DNA of 64,000 bases from Gordonia gummivorans (GTDB taxonomy: Bacteria; Actinomycetota; Actinomycetes; Mycobacteriales; Mycobacteriaceae): contig NZ_JAKWBF010000004.1 of assembly GCF_022513585.1 (NCBI RefSeq), forward strand, positions 178,611 through 242,610. The letters are read 5' to 3'. The first letter of the stretch is position 1. Each line of letters starts with the position of its first letter. Positions 26,340 to 34,782 of this stretch are shown here, piece after piece. The position numbers and the translations under genes are program-made. The notes beneath the pieces are model-generated. The model worked only from the letters and a program-made list of their open reading frames with translations, was not told the origin of the DNA and did not search any database.

Positions 26340-26704
26340 CTACCCCGACCTCTGCGATGAGTAGCGAACCGGGGTATCGCCCAGCCCGTGCAAGAAGGTG
26401 TCGACGGCACGGGCCGATCGTCGGGCCAGGGAGTCGTCGGCTCCGAGTGGCACAGCAGCGGCCTTGACCAGCGTGAGGTAGACGGTCGCCGCCCAAACGA
26501 GATCGACGTCCGGCGCGAGGTGGCCGTGCGCCTCAGGTAGGTCATCCACACGATCGCTGAGGCCGGCACCGGGTAGCGATCGGTGTCGGGATTTCCGGAC
26601 TCGAGATCGCGCAGCACCCAACCCCAGTCCACCTTCAGCAGTCGCAATGTCACCGAGTGCAGGCGAACCACCGGTGGCTCCTCGGCCAACATGCCGGACC
26701 GCAA
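26340..26704 (-). pseudogene. Possible decayed regulator gene (TetR C-terminal-like, frameshifted)
   Basis: Two overlapping minus-strand frames together give a plausible protein. Frame 1 from about 26704 reads MRSGMLAEEPPVVRLHSVTL and continues to about 26535. Frame 2 continues from about 26535 with APDVDLVWAATVYLTLVKA and ends at 26340. The combined sequence looks like the ligand-binding half of a TetR-family regulator, but there is no DNA-binding domain and no uninterrupted frame. In M. tuberculosis a TetR gene (Rv1019) lies between glmU and mfd, which makes a remnant here plausible. This is an inference at low to moderate certainty. Confidence 0.4.
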
Positions 26705-26807
26705 CTCGCCGCGCCCAACGCCGTCGCTTGACCCGCCGGCAGATCACGGCCCACCGATTAGGGACCAACTCCCATAGTCACGTCTCAGGCGCCTGGTTCA
26801 TTCTGTA

Positions 26808-27458
26808 GTGGTGCAAGAAGCTGCAGCGCCGCAACAGGATGAACTCGACGACGCGTCCGTCCCGGAGTCCGTGGTCGAATCATGGACTCGAATCGTCGCG
26901 TGGACGCTGACTGTCGGAGGGCTGATCGCGTTCATCGCCTCGTTCACCCTGACGATCGAACGCATCGAGCTGTTGAAGAACCCCGACTACGTGCCGTCGT
27001 GCAGCTTCAACCCGGTGTTGTCCTGCGGATCGGTGATGAAGACGTGGCAGGCGGCGCTGTTCGGGTTCCCCAACCCGCTGATCGGCATCGCGGCCTTCGC
27101 CGTGGTGACGACCGTCGGTGTCGGGATCTTCGCCGGTGCTCGCTATGCGGGGTGGTTCTGGGCCGGTCTGCAGGTGGGGGTGACGCTCGGCATGATCTTC
27201 ATCTGCTGGCTGATCTCGCAGAGCCTGTACAGCATCGACGCCCTGTGCCCGTACTGCATGGTGGTCTGGGCGATGATGATCCCGATCTTCGTCTTCGTCA
27301 GCGTTCGCAACGCGCACGCCAGCGGCTTGACCAGCCGTTCCGGGTTCGTCGCCTTCCTGGCGCGCAACCACGCACTGATCATCACGGTCGCGGTTCTGGT
27401 GATCATCGCGATGATCGGCCAGCGATTCTGGTCGTACTGGTCGAGCCTCTACTCATAG
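26808..27458 (+). CDS. Vitamin K epoxide reductase (VKOR) family membrane protein
   Basis: This 216-residue protein has about five membrane helices. It carries the VKOR redox residues: the loop pair Cys65 and Cys73 (CSFNPVLSCGS) and the membrane CxxC at Cys147-Cys150 (CPYC). In actinobacteria VKOR re-oxidises a DsbA-like thiol oxidase outside the membrane, passing electrons to menaquinone, and so drives disulfide formation in exported proteins. The start may be either of two adjacent GTG codons at 26808 and 26811. No DsbA gene adjoins it. Confidence 0.93.
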   Translation: MVQEAAAPQQDELDDASVPESVVESWTRIVAWTLTVGGLIAFIASFTLTIERIELLKNPDYVPSCSFNPVLSCGSVMKTWQAALFGFPNPLIGIAAFAVVTTVGVGIFAGARYAGWFWAGLQVGVTLGMIFICWLISQSLYSIDALCPYCMVVWAMMIPIFVFVSVRNAHASGLTSRSGFVAFLARNHALIITVAVLVIIAMIGQRFWSYWSSLYS

Positions 27459-27524
27459 ATTCCAGCACGCCCGGGTCTCACCGTTTTCCGGTCGGATGAC
27501 CTGACCAGGCAGCAGGATGGCCAT

Positions 27525-28079
27525 ATGACCCAATTGACGTACGAGGAGTTCGGACGCCGGTTCTTTGAGGTTGCGGTCACCGAGGAGCGCGTCGAGTCGG
27601 CATTCGCGTCCATCGTCGGTGATTCCTTCGAGGTCGGTCCCATCTCCTCCGGACCCGGCGGCATCGCCAAGGTGCTCGCACGCGTGCGCATCGACGAGCC
27701 GCGTATCACTCGCGACGTGGGGGAGCTGATCACGTTCGCGGTGGAGATCCCGCTGACGATCCGACTTCTCGTCGACCTCAAGCTCGACCGCATCAAGTAC
27801 GACGTCGACGGCCAGGTGGCACTGTCGCTGACCGCGCGGGCCGCGGAGCCGCTCGAGCTGCGCATCGAAGTGCAACCACCCAAGCCACGCGACGTGACGG
27901 TCGGCGTGGCATCGCACAATCTGCGCGGCGAGATCATCCGCATCGTCGGGCAGGTCGACGACGAGATCAAGCGATTCATCGCCCGTCATGTGGCCGCCGA
28001 GATCGACAAACCAGAGGTGCGCAAGGCCCGGATCATCGACGTCGCAACCGAACTCGGCCGCGCCTTCGAGTCGCTGTAG
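27525..28079 (+). CDS. Conserved hypothetical protein
   Basis: This is a 184-residue protein with no signal peptide or membrane segment. The sequence alternates short beta-like stretches (GELITFAVEIPLTIRLLVDL; VALSLTARAAEPLELRIEVQ) with a charged C-terminal helix region (IRIVGQVDDEIKRFIARHVAAEIDKPEVRKARIIDV). That pattern suggests a beta-sandwich or lipid-binding-like fold, but I do not recognise the family. It begins MTQLTYEEFGRRFFEVAVT with ATG at 27525, 66 bp after the VKOR gene on the same strand, so co-transcription is possible. Confidence 0.75.
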   Translation: MTQLTYEEFGRRFFEVAVTEERVESAFASIVGDSFEVGPISSGPGGIAKVLARVRIDEPRITRDVGELITFAVEIPLTIRLLVDLKLDRIKYDVDGQVALSLTARAAEPLELRIEVQPPKPRDVTVGVASHNLRGEIIRIVGQVDDEIKRFIARHVAAEIDKPEVRKARIIDVATELGRAFESL

Positions 28080-28325
28080 CAACGGTCGCCGTGACGTGTC
28101 TCCGAGGGCAATTTTCCCTCGGTGGCACCTGAGGGCGACCGCTTCGGACGGCTCCGATCTTCCCGCCTCGACGACGTCGGTGGGTGTTGGCACCACCGAT
28201 GCGTCGTCGGCGTGTCGCGATGTCAGAAACCGCGTGTCTGGTCAGAAACCCGAGGCGCACCAGCGGTTTCTGGCTACACCGGCGGTTTCTGGCCACGAAT
28301 GCGGTTTCTGCGACGACGACCGCGA

Positions 28326-28362
28326 TCTTCCCGCCTCCATGTCGTCGGCAACGCCGACGGAG
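28326..28362 (-). repeat. Repeat segment S2, copy 2
   Basis: This segment reads TCTTCCCGCCTCCATGTCGT then a stem CGTCGGCAACGCCGACG. Its reverse complement resembles 16449-16485, sharing CTCCGTCGGCGT, GCCGACG and ATGGAGGCGGG. Confidence 0.65.
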
Positions 28363-28445
28363 GGACGCTGACTCGAAGAGTGTGGCGACCTGCGTCGCCA
28401 CCTCGGCAAACGCAATGTCGACGATTCCGTCGCGCAGCAACACAA

Positions 28446-28476
28446 GACCCGGCATCGCACGGGGCGATGCCGGGTC
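28446..28476 (-). terminator. Hairpin terminator after the DHA2 exporter gene
   Basis: GACCCGGCATCGC (28446-28458) and GCGATGCCGGGTC (28464-28476) are exact reverse complements with a 5-base loop. The hairpin lies 29 bp beyond the stop codon of the minus-strand exporter gene ending at 28506. Confidence 0.87.
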
Positions 28477-28505
28477 CTCGGTGTTGCGATGTGGCGCGCG
28501 ATTCC

Positions 28506-30020
28506 TCAGTGCGCCATGGCGACTGCTTCTTCGGACGCGACCGGCAGCTTGCCGCTACGCACCACCAGTCCCGCGATGACTCCGCCGACAGCGAAGACCG
28601 CGGCCGCCACCCAGAATGCTGTGGTGTAGGAGTGCACGGCAGCCAACTCGGCCAGTTGCTGTGGATTGCCAACGCGCGCAGCATTATCCGCCACATAGGC
28701 GGTCGCCGCGCTGGCGGCGATGGTGCTCAGCAATGCGGTGCCGATCGATCCGCCGACCTGCTGCATCGTGTTGACCGTCGCCGACGCCACGCCCGCATCC
28801 TCGGAAGACACGCCCGAGATCGCACCCTGCATGGCCGGTGCCAACGACGCGCCGATTCCGACGCCGAGGATGAGCAGCGCGGGCAGGATGTGCGTCGCAT
28901 ACGAGCTGGTCGGGGTGATCTGCGTCAGGTAGGCCATACCGAGCGATGCCACGATCATGCCGCCGGCCATCAACCAGCGAGGACCGAAGCGGGGCAACAG
29001 AACTCCTGTCGACGTGGTTGCGGTCACGATCAGCATGCCGATCATCGGCAGGAACGCAAGACCGGTCCGGATCGGCGAGAACATCAGGTTCTGCTGCATG
29101 TAGTAGGTGAGGAACAGGAAGATCCCGAACATGCCGATACCGGCGATGAACACCACGAGGTAGGAGCCCGCCCGGGTACGGTCGGTGATCACCCGCAGCG
29201 GCAACAACGCGTGATCGGTGCGGGCCTGCAGCCATACGAAAACCGCGAGAAGCGCTGCACCGGCGACCAGCCAGGTGATCGTCGCCCAGTCGGCCCAGCC
29301 GTTGGTCTCGGCGTTGGAGAAGCCGTAGACGATCGAGAAGAGCGCGACCGAGACGGTCACCACGCCCGGGATGTCCAGACGCGGACGGTGTTCGGAACGA
29401 TGCGACCCGAGAAACAGGACGGCCCCGACCAGGGCGATCGCGGCGATCACCAGGTTGACGTAGAGGCACCAGCGCCAGTCGGCCCATTCGGTCAGCATGC
29501 CGCCGAGGAGGAGGCCCAGCGCGCCGCCACCGCCGGCGATCGCGCCGAAGATGCCGAACGCCCGCCCACGCTCGGCGGGATCGGTGAAGGTGGTCGTCAG
29601 CAACGACAACGCGGCAGGCGCGAGCAGGGCGCCGAAGACGCCTTGGCCGGCACGAGCGGCGACCAGCATCTCGAAGTTCACTGCTGCGCCGCCGATCGCG
29701 GACATCACCGCGAAGCCGATGAGGCCGGTGATGAAGGTGACCTTGCGGCCCAGCAGATCCGACAACCTGCCGCCGAGAAGCAGCAGGCTGCCGAAAGCAA
29801 GGGCGTAGGTGGTGACGATCCACTGCCGGTCCTCGTTTCCGAAGCCGAGTGACTCCTGCGCATGGGGAAGAGCGATGTTCACGATGGTCGCGTCGAGCAC
29901 GACCATGAGCTGTGCGAGTGCGAGCACACCGAGAATCACCCAGCGCAGCCGGTGATGGCGGTCGGCGGGTGATTCGACGTCTGCCGACGAGGTGTCGAGC
30001 TCGTTGTAGGTGGTCGTCAT
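28506..30020 (-). CDS. MFS transporter, DHA2 family (EmrB/QacA type) drug exporter
   Basis: This 504-residue protein has about fourteen predicted membrane helices, the DHA2 pattern. The first helix carries QLMVVLDATIVNIALPHAQ, a hallmark of EmrB/QacA proteins. LGGRLSDLLGRK is MFS motif A. It would export toxic compounds with proton antiport. A TetR gene is divergent 101 bp away, and two copies of a 17-bp palindrome lie between, so it is very probably repressed by that TetR. A perfect hairpin terminator follows the gene. Confidence 0.94.
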   Translation of the reverse strand: MTTTYNELDTSSADVESPADRHHRLRWVILGVLALAQLMVVLDATIVNIALPHAQESLGFGNEDRQWIVTTYALAFGSLLLLGGRLSDLLGRKVTFITGLIGFAVMSAIGGAAVNFEMLVAARAGQGVFGALLAPAALSLLTTTFTDPAERGRAFGIFGAIAGGGGALGLLLGGMLTEWADWRWCLYVNLVIAAIALVGAVLFLGSHRSEHRPRLDIPGVVTVSVALFSIVYGFSNAETNGWADWATITWLVAGAALLAVFVWLQARTDHALLPLRVITDRTRAGSYLVVFIAGIGMFGIFLFLTYYMQQNLMFSPIRTGLAFLPMIGMLIVTATTSTGVLLPRFGPRWLMAGGMIVASLGMAYLTQITPTSSYATHILPALLILGVGIGASLAPAMQGAISGVSSEDAGVASATVNTMQQVGGSIGTALLSTIAASAATAYVADNAARVGNPQQLAELAAVHSYTTAFWVAAAVFAVGGVIAGLVVRSGKLPVASEEAVAMAH

Positions 30021-30044
30021 CGCGCCTCCAATTCTGAGATCAGG

Positions 30045-30104
30045 CGGAGGTGTTTCCTCCGGTTCTTAGTAGCCAACGGGGGACAAGCGGAGATGATTCC
30101 TCCG
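30045..30104. promoter_or_regulatory. Twin 17-bp operator palindromes between exporter and TetR genes
   Basis: CGGAGGTGTTTCCTCCG at 30045-30061 and CGGAGATGATTCCTCCG at 30088-30104 differ at two positions. The first is an inverted repeat with 6-bp arms and a 5-bp spacer. They lie 43 bp apart in the 101-bp gap between the divergent starts (30020 and 30122). This is the usual layout for autoregulation and exporter repression by a TetR dimer. Confidence 0.85.
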
Positions 30105-30121
30105 ATTGCTAGACTGTGACC

Positions 30122-30808
30122 ATGACCACCGGATCGACGTCGAATGCCCGCGAGCGTCCGCTGCGCGCCGACGCCGAGCGCAACCGGCTGCGAATCATCG
30201 CAACCGCGCGCGAACTGTTCGCCGAACGCGGCCTCGACGTCTCACTCGACGACGTCGCAGCCGCGGCAGGTGTCGGCGTCGGGACGGTCTACCGGCGGTT
30301 CGCGAACCGCGACGAACTCATCGTCGGGGTCTTCGTCGAGCACCTCAAGCAGGTGAGCGCGCAGGTCGCCGGCGCCCTCGAGGACCCGGATCCGTGGGCC
30401 GGCGTGGTCAACCTCATGACCTGGTTCGGCACCATCACCGCAGGTGACCGTGGCTTGGCCGCGATCATCATGCGCATCGACCACACCGACCCGGAGATCG
30501 AGAAGGTGAAGGCGGGGATGAACGAGCGCATCCAACTCGTCTTCGATCGTGCGCAGGCGGCAGGTGTGCTGCGTCCCGACCTCGCGTCGACCGACTTCTT
30601 CGCCCTGTTCACGATGCTGTCATCGGTCGCCGAGGTCACCGAGCCGACGGTCCCCGGGGTGTGGCGTCGCTACCTCGAACTGATACTGCCCGGCATCCGC
30701 GCCGGCAGTGAGCAGATCCCCTTCACCGTGCCCGCGTTGTCGGAGGTGCAGATCCGCGCGGTGCAGCGGGATCGGGCGCAGCGTCGACGGACGTCTCCTT
30801 CCGGCTGA
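30122..30808 (+). CDS. TetR/AcrR family transcriptional regulator (probable repressor of the DHA2 exporter)
   Basis: This protein has 228 residues from ATG at 30122; a GTG two codons upstream (30116) is also possible. The N-terminal helix-turn-helix is clear: RLRIIATARELFAERGLDVSLDDVAAAAGVGVGTVYRRFANRDEL. The C-terminal domain would bind the inducer. Two 17-bp palindromes lie just upstream and probably are its operators. It ends 21 bp before the convergent AurF-like gene. Confidence 0.93.
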   Translation: MTTGSTSNARERPLRADAERNRLRIIATARELFAERGLDVSLDDVAAAAGVGVGTVYRRFANRDELIVGVFVEHLKQVSAQVAGALEDPDPWAGVVNLMTWFGTITAGDRGLAAIIMRIDHTDPEIEKVKAGMNERIQLVFDRAQAAGVLRPDLASTDFFALFTMLSSVAEVTEPTVPGVWRRYLELILPGIRAGSEQIPFTVPALSEVQIRAVQRDRAQRRRTSPSG

Positions 30809-30829
30809 GCGGTGTGAGGAGCGGTGGGC

Positions 30830-31729
30830 TCACAGCATGTGCACCTTGCGATAGACCTTCGCGGCTGCCGGCGTGAGGAGTCCGACCTCGTCGAGGAAGG
30901 CCATCAGGTGCGCGCACCCGGTGCGCACCATCGACTGGAAATGGTGGTTGCGACGCATCTCGGCGACGGCACGGTACTTGTCGAGTCCGGCGTCGGAATA
31001 TGCTTGTGGCCGAACAAGGCTGGTGAAGATGAACGACGCAGCGACGGCGGTGTGATACGCGCTCCAGCGCTGCTTGAGGGGTCCGGCTGCCGCCATCGCC
31101 TCGCGCACCTGCTCGCGGGCGTACTTCATATGCCGGGATTCTTCGAGGACGTGGATCTCGTTGACGGTCCGGATGAAGGGGAGGACTCGATCGTCGCGCA
31201 TGCATCCGCGTTGGAAGACGTCGAGGATCTCCTCGGCGACGAGGATGCCCGCGTAGGCCACCTCGTCCTTCGCGGTGGCGCCGAAGAGTTTGGCGGCCTT
31301 GCCGATTCGCGGATGTGGCCGATAGGACGTGCCGACCATCTTCTCGGTCGCCTTGGCGAACATCAGCGAGAGGCGGCATTCGTCGGCGATCTCGGTGAGC
31401 GCGAACTGATACTCGGCGCGATGGTAGTCGCCGAGGTACTGGTCGCGTAATACCAACTGCTGCAACAACATCTCGAACCAGATTCCGATGCTCATGATCG
31501 ACGCGAACTCGTGTCGGGTCAGCGTCACGCGCTGCTGCTCGGTCATCTCGTCCCAATATGCGGTTCCGTACAGCGTCGACCACTCGGGGCTGCACCCGTA
31601 GTGCGCGGGGTCCATCGGCGCGTTCCAGTCGATCTCGGTCATCGCGTTACGCGAGAGGCGCGCCGCGGAGGTCAGTAGACGGCGTGATACTTCTTCGGTG
31701 TCCGAGAGCGTCGAACTCTGACATTGCAT
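30830..31729 (-). CDS. AurF-like diiron oxygenase
   Basis: This 299-residue, mostly helical protein fits the AurF (p-aminobenzoate N-oxygenase) family of diiron enzymes. Candidate iron ligands lie in HEFASIMSIGIWFEMLL, EIADECRLSLMF, VAEEILDVF and EIHVLEESRHMKYA (the ExxxH-type motif). AurF converts aryl amines to nitro compounds; most actinobacterial homologues have no known substrate. ATG at 31729 gives the family-length N-terminus. The upstream sequence holds TTGC-n6-GCAA (31725-31738, overlapping the start), possibly an operator. No biosynthetic partner genes adjoin it. Confidence 0.83.
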   Translation of the reverse strand: MQCQSSTLSDTEEVSRRLLTSAARLSRNAMTEIDWNAPMDPAHYGCSPEWSTLYGTAYWDEMTEQQRVTLTRHEFASIMSIGIWFEMLLQQLVLRDQYLGDYHRAEYQFALTEIADECRLSLMFAKATEKMVGTSYRPHPRIGKAAKLFGATAKDEVAYAGILVAEEILDVFQRGCMRDDRVLPFIRTVNEIHVLEESRHMKYAREQVREAMAAAGPLKQRWSAYHTAVAASFIFTSLVRPQAYSDAGLDKYRAVAEMRRNHHFQSMVRTGCAHLMAFLDEVGLLTPAAAKVYRKVHML

Positions 31730-31760
31730 AATGGCAACGTACCATCACGCAATGGCATAG

Positions 31761-32759
31761 TCACGCGTCCGGGTCGTCCTCGACGACCAGTCCCTGACTC
31801 ACGAGCCAGTCGTAGGCGACGTCGGCGGGGTCCTGTCCGTCGATGTCGACGCGGGCGTTGAGGTCGAGCATCACCTCGTTGGTGAGGCGCTTGGAGATGG
31901 TGTCGAGGAGGCCGCGCAGCTGTGGGTACTGACGCAGGATCTCGCCACGCACCACCGCGGTGCCGCTGTAGGGGAGGAAGAATTTCTTGTCGTCCTCGAG
32001 GAGGACGAGTCCGAGGTTCTTGACGCGGCCGTCGGTGGTGTACACCTCGCCGAAATTGCAGGGGTCGCTGTCGGCGGTGGCGGTGTAGATCACGCCGGCA
32101 TCCATGCGCGTGACGTTCTGGATGGGCACACCGTCGGGGGTGTTGTACGGCATGCCGTAGGCGGCGAGCATCTTCACGAAACCGTCCGGCCGAGAGAAGA
32201 ACTCGTCATCGACGCAGAAGGTGCGTTCCTTCACCGGGAGACGGGTGATGTCGGAGATGGTGTGCACGTTCAGTCGTTTGTGCACGGCAGGGGCGGCAGC
32301 GAAAGCGTAGGTGTCGTTGAAGTTGGCCGGCGCCATCCAGATGAGGTCGTGTTCGCTCTCCTCGATCGCGGCGACCTCTCGCCACAACTCCTGCGGATCT
32401 GCGATTGTCTCGGTCTGGTTGTGATAGTTCAGCCACGCGGTACCGGTGTACTCCCACACGATGTCGGCGTCGTTGTTGAGGATCGCCTGCCGCGACGACG
32501 CAGACCCGGGCGCGCCGGTCAGGTCGGTGATGTTGGCGCCGGCGGCCGCAAGGTAGGTTGCGGTGATCTTGCCCAGGATGACGCCCTCGGTGAAGCTCTT
32601 CGACGTGACGACGATGTCGGCGCCGTCGAGCGGGCGCGCACCGTCCGGCAGTGCGGCGCTCTGGAACGTGCCCGACGAACTGACCAGCCCGCAACCGGCC
32701 AGCAGCGCAATCGTGGCCAGGATGCTGATGGCCAGGGTGAGCAGGCGGCGTGGTCTCAT
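31761..32759 (-). CDS. Osmoprotectant (glycine betaine/choline) ABC transporter substrate-binding lipoprotein
   Basis: This 332-residue OpuAC-type protein begins MRPRRLLTLAISILATIALLAGCG with lipobox LAGC. The mature part contains ADIVVTSKSFTEGVILGKI and ADIVWEYTGTAWLNYHNQ, typical of OpuCC/ProX proteins that bind betaine, choline or related quaternary amines by aromatic residues. The start overlaps the previous permease stop (32756-32759). It is the last of four coupled genes forming a complete importer. The ligand is not settled by sequence. Confidence 0.93.
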   Translation of the reverse strand: MRPRRLLTLAISILATIALLAGCGLVSSSGTFQSAALPDGARPLDGADIVVTSKSFTEGVILGKITATYLAAAGANITDLTGAPGSASSRQAILNNDADIVWEYTGTAWLNYHNQTETIADPQELWREVAAIEESEHDLIWMAPANFNDTYAFAAAPAVHKRLNVHTISDITRLPVKERTFCVDDEFFSRPDGFVKMLAAYGMPYNTPDGVPIQNVTRMDAGVIYTATADSDPCNFGEVYTTDGRVKNLGLVLLEDDKKFFLPYSGTAVVRGEILRQYPQLRGLLDTISKRLTNEVMLDLNARVDIDGQDPADVAYDWLVSQGLVVEDDPDA

Positions 32760-33496
32760 CGCACACCTCGCGGGGTCGCGGCCAATTCGAACAGTCGGCC
32801 GAGCCAGTCGATGATCATCGCGAGGAGGGCCACCAGGATCGCCCCGGACACAAGGAGTTTGGGTAAGAAGAGGGTGATCCCGGTGTTGATCAGCGTGCCG
32901 AGGCTGGTGGCGCCGATGAAGACGGACAGCGTCGCCGTGCCGACCAGGATCACCAGCGCCGTGCGCACCCCGTTGAGAATCACCGGAACCGCGAGGGGCA
33001 ATTCCACCTGGACCAGGGTGCGCAAACCCGAGTAGCCGATGCCGCGGGCTGCTTCGACGGTCCGCGGATCGACCTGTCGCAGACCGACGATCGTGTTCTG
33101 CAGGATCGGCAGCACGGCGTAGACCACGAGCGCGACGACGGCGGTCTTGAAGCCGGTACCGAGCCAGAAGGTGAACAGCACCAGCAGGCCGAGGGCGGGA
33201 GCAGCCTGACCGACGTTGGCGATGTTGACGACGATCGGGTTGAGCCGGCGCATCGACGGCCGGGTCAGTGCGATGCCGAGCGGAATGGCGATCACGATGA
33301 CGATGAGCGTCGCGGTGAGGGTGAGTTTGATGTGGTCGAAGATGGTCGACTGCAACGTTTCCCAGGCCAGTGAGGTCTCCTCGACCTCGGTGAAATCGGT
33401 GGTGGCGTACCAGATGAAGTAGCCGACGCCGACCACCAGAATGACCAACGGCTCCAGCCACACATCCAGGGGCGTGCTCTTGAATCGTTGTTTCAT
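32756..33496 (-). CDS. Osmoprotectant ABC transporter permease (OpuCB/ProW type), N-terminally extended
   Basis: This 246-residue permease has about six membrane helices. The coupling loop EAARGIGYSGLRTLVQVELPLAVPVILNGVR holds the EAA motif. Relative to the shorter partner permease (34779) it has an N-terminal segment with an extra helix (VWLEPLVILVVGVGYFIWYAT). It overlaps the ATPase gene upstream by 4 bp and the binding-protein gene downstream by 4 bp. Confidence 0.93.
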   Translation of the reverse strand: MKQRFKSTPLDVWLEPLVILVVGVGYFIWYATTDFTEVEETSLAWETLQSTIFDHIKLTLTATLIVIVIAIPLGIALTRPSMRRLNPIVVNIANVGQAAPALGLLVLFTFWLGTGFKTAVVALVVYAVLPILQNTIVGLRQVDPRTVEAARGIGYSGLRTLVQVELPLAVPVILNGVRTALVILVGTATLSVFIGATSLGTLINTGITLFLPKLLVSGAILVALLAMIIDWLGRLFELAATPRGVR

Positions 33497-34782
33497 CGCG
33501 GCGCGGACCCGTCGGGATCGGTCTCGGTGGGTACGTCGAGCACTTCGGTGACGTCGATGGGGCCGGTGCCCTCGGCGTGTTCGGCGTACGACGTGGAATC
33601 TTCCTGCGCGCGGGCTTCGGCGAGCTGCCCGCGGATGATGTCCATGACCGCGTCGATGTTGAGGGCTCCGACCACCGCGCCCTGCGCGTCGGCGACCAGC
33701 ACGCCGCCCTGGCTGGCGGCCAGCATGGTGTCGAGTGCGTCATTGAGGGTCGACGACCGCGCGACCACCGGCAATCGCGCGTCGACGTAGTCGGAGACCT
33801 CCGGTTTGGAGGCGAGTTCGTCGAGCGACGGCCACGCGCGTGGCCGCCCGTGCTCGTCGACGACGACCACCCACGTGTGTCCGGCGGCGCGCGCTCGCGT
33901 TATCACCTGTCCGGCCGGCTCGCCGACCTTGGCGGTGACGATGTCGGCGTGCGCGACGTCGCGCACCCGGGTCAGCGTGAGCTGGGCCAGCGTCGCACCC
34001 GACCCGATGAAGTCCTCCACGAACGGCGTCGCCGGATTGGCAAGGATCTCTTCGGGAGTCGCGTACTGCTCGATGTGGCCGCCCTCGGAGAGGATGAGGA
34101 CCTTGTCGCCGAGTTTGGTCGCCTCTTCGAAGTCGTGGGTGACGATCACGATGGTCTTGGCCAGCTCGTGCTGAATCGCGATCAGGCTGTCCTGCAACCG
34201 AAGCCGAGTGATCGGGTCGACCGCGCTGAACGGCTCGTCCATCAGCAGGACCGGCGGGTCGGCGGCCAAAGCGCGTGCGACACCGACACGTTGCTGCTGG
34301 CCGCCGGACATGTCCTTGGGCAGACGGTCGGCAAAGGTGGCGGCGTCGAGTCCGACGAGATCGAGGAGGTAGTCGGTGCGGTCGGCGATCTTCTTCTTGT
34401 CCCACTTGAGGACTCGCGGAATCGCGCCGATGTTCTTGGCGACCGACCAATGCGGGAACAGGCCACCGGACTGGATCACGTAACCGATGGATTGGCGCAG
34501 CTTGTCGGGATCCTCCTTGGTGACATCGCGTCCCCCGATGAAGATCCGGCCCTCGGTGGGTTCGATGAGACGGTTGATCATCTTGAGCGTCGTGGTCTTT
34601 CCGCACCCTGACGGTCCGACGAAGGCGACGATATGTCCGGCCTCGATGTCGAGGTCGAGCTGGTGAACCGCGGGTTCGGTCTGTCCCCGGTACCGCTTGA
34701 CGATCTTGTCGAGGTGGATGTCGGCCCCGGTGACCGTGCGCTGGGCCGACGGCGCGGTCGGTTGGTCGGTGAGGTCGGTCAT
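33493..34782 (-). CDS. Osmoprotectant ABC transporter ATP-binding protein with CBS domains (OpuCA/ProV type)
   Basis: This 429-residue protein has Walker A GPSGCGKT, signature SGGQQQR, Walker B LLMDEPFSAVD and switch VTHDFEEATKLG. Beyond residue 260 are tandem CBS domains (VVDEHGRPRAWPSLDEL; LDTMLAASQGGVLVADAQGAVVGALNID). In this family they sense ionic strength or nucleotides and gate import. The C-terminus (EHAEGTGPIDVTEVLD) is an acidic tail. It overlaps both neighbours by 4 bp. Confidence 0.94.
   Translation of the reverse strand: MTDLTDQPTAPSAQRTVTGADIHLDKIVKRYRGQTEPAVHQLDLDIEAGHIVAFVGPSGCGKTTTLKMINRLIEPTEGRIFIGGRDVTKEDPDKLRQSIGYVIQSGGLFPHWSVAKNIGAIPRVLKWDKKKIADRTDYLLDLVGLDAATFADRLPKDMSGGQQQRVGVARALAADPPVLLMDEPFSAVDPITRLRLQDSLIAIQHELAKTIVIVTHDFEEATKLGDKVLILSEGGHIEQYATPEEILANPATPFVEDFIGSGATLAQLTLTRVRDVAHADIVTAKVGEPAGQVITRARAAGHTWVVVVDEHGRPRAWPSLDELASKPEVSDYVDARLPVVARSSTLNDALDTMLAASQGGVLVADAQGAVVGALNIDAVMDIIRGQLAEARAQEDSTSYAEHAEGTGPIDVTEVLDVPTETDPDGSAPR

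Larger units (their letters stand above)
28080..28505. other. Intergenic region with motif cluster, repeats and a terminator
   Basis: No gene is credible here. At 28226-28312 the octamer CAGAAACC (or GGTTTCTG) occurs five times in both orientations within about 85 bp. Segments related to repeat M (from about 28160) and S2 (28326-28362, inverted relative to 16449-16485) flank it. A perfect hairpin lies at 28446-28476. A small hairpin, CCGAGGGCAATTTTCCCTCGG, is at about 28100-28120, just after the upstream gene. Confidence 0.75.

Noticed and set aside
28122..29852. Open plus-strand frame of 576 codons opposite the DHA2 exporter
   Set aside because: The translation is rich in Arg, Asp, Gln and His, starts in an intergenic repeat, and lies over a gene with fourteen good membrane helices. 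It is not coding.
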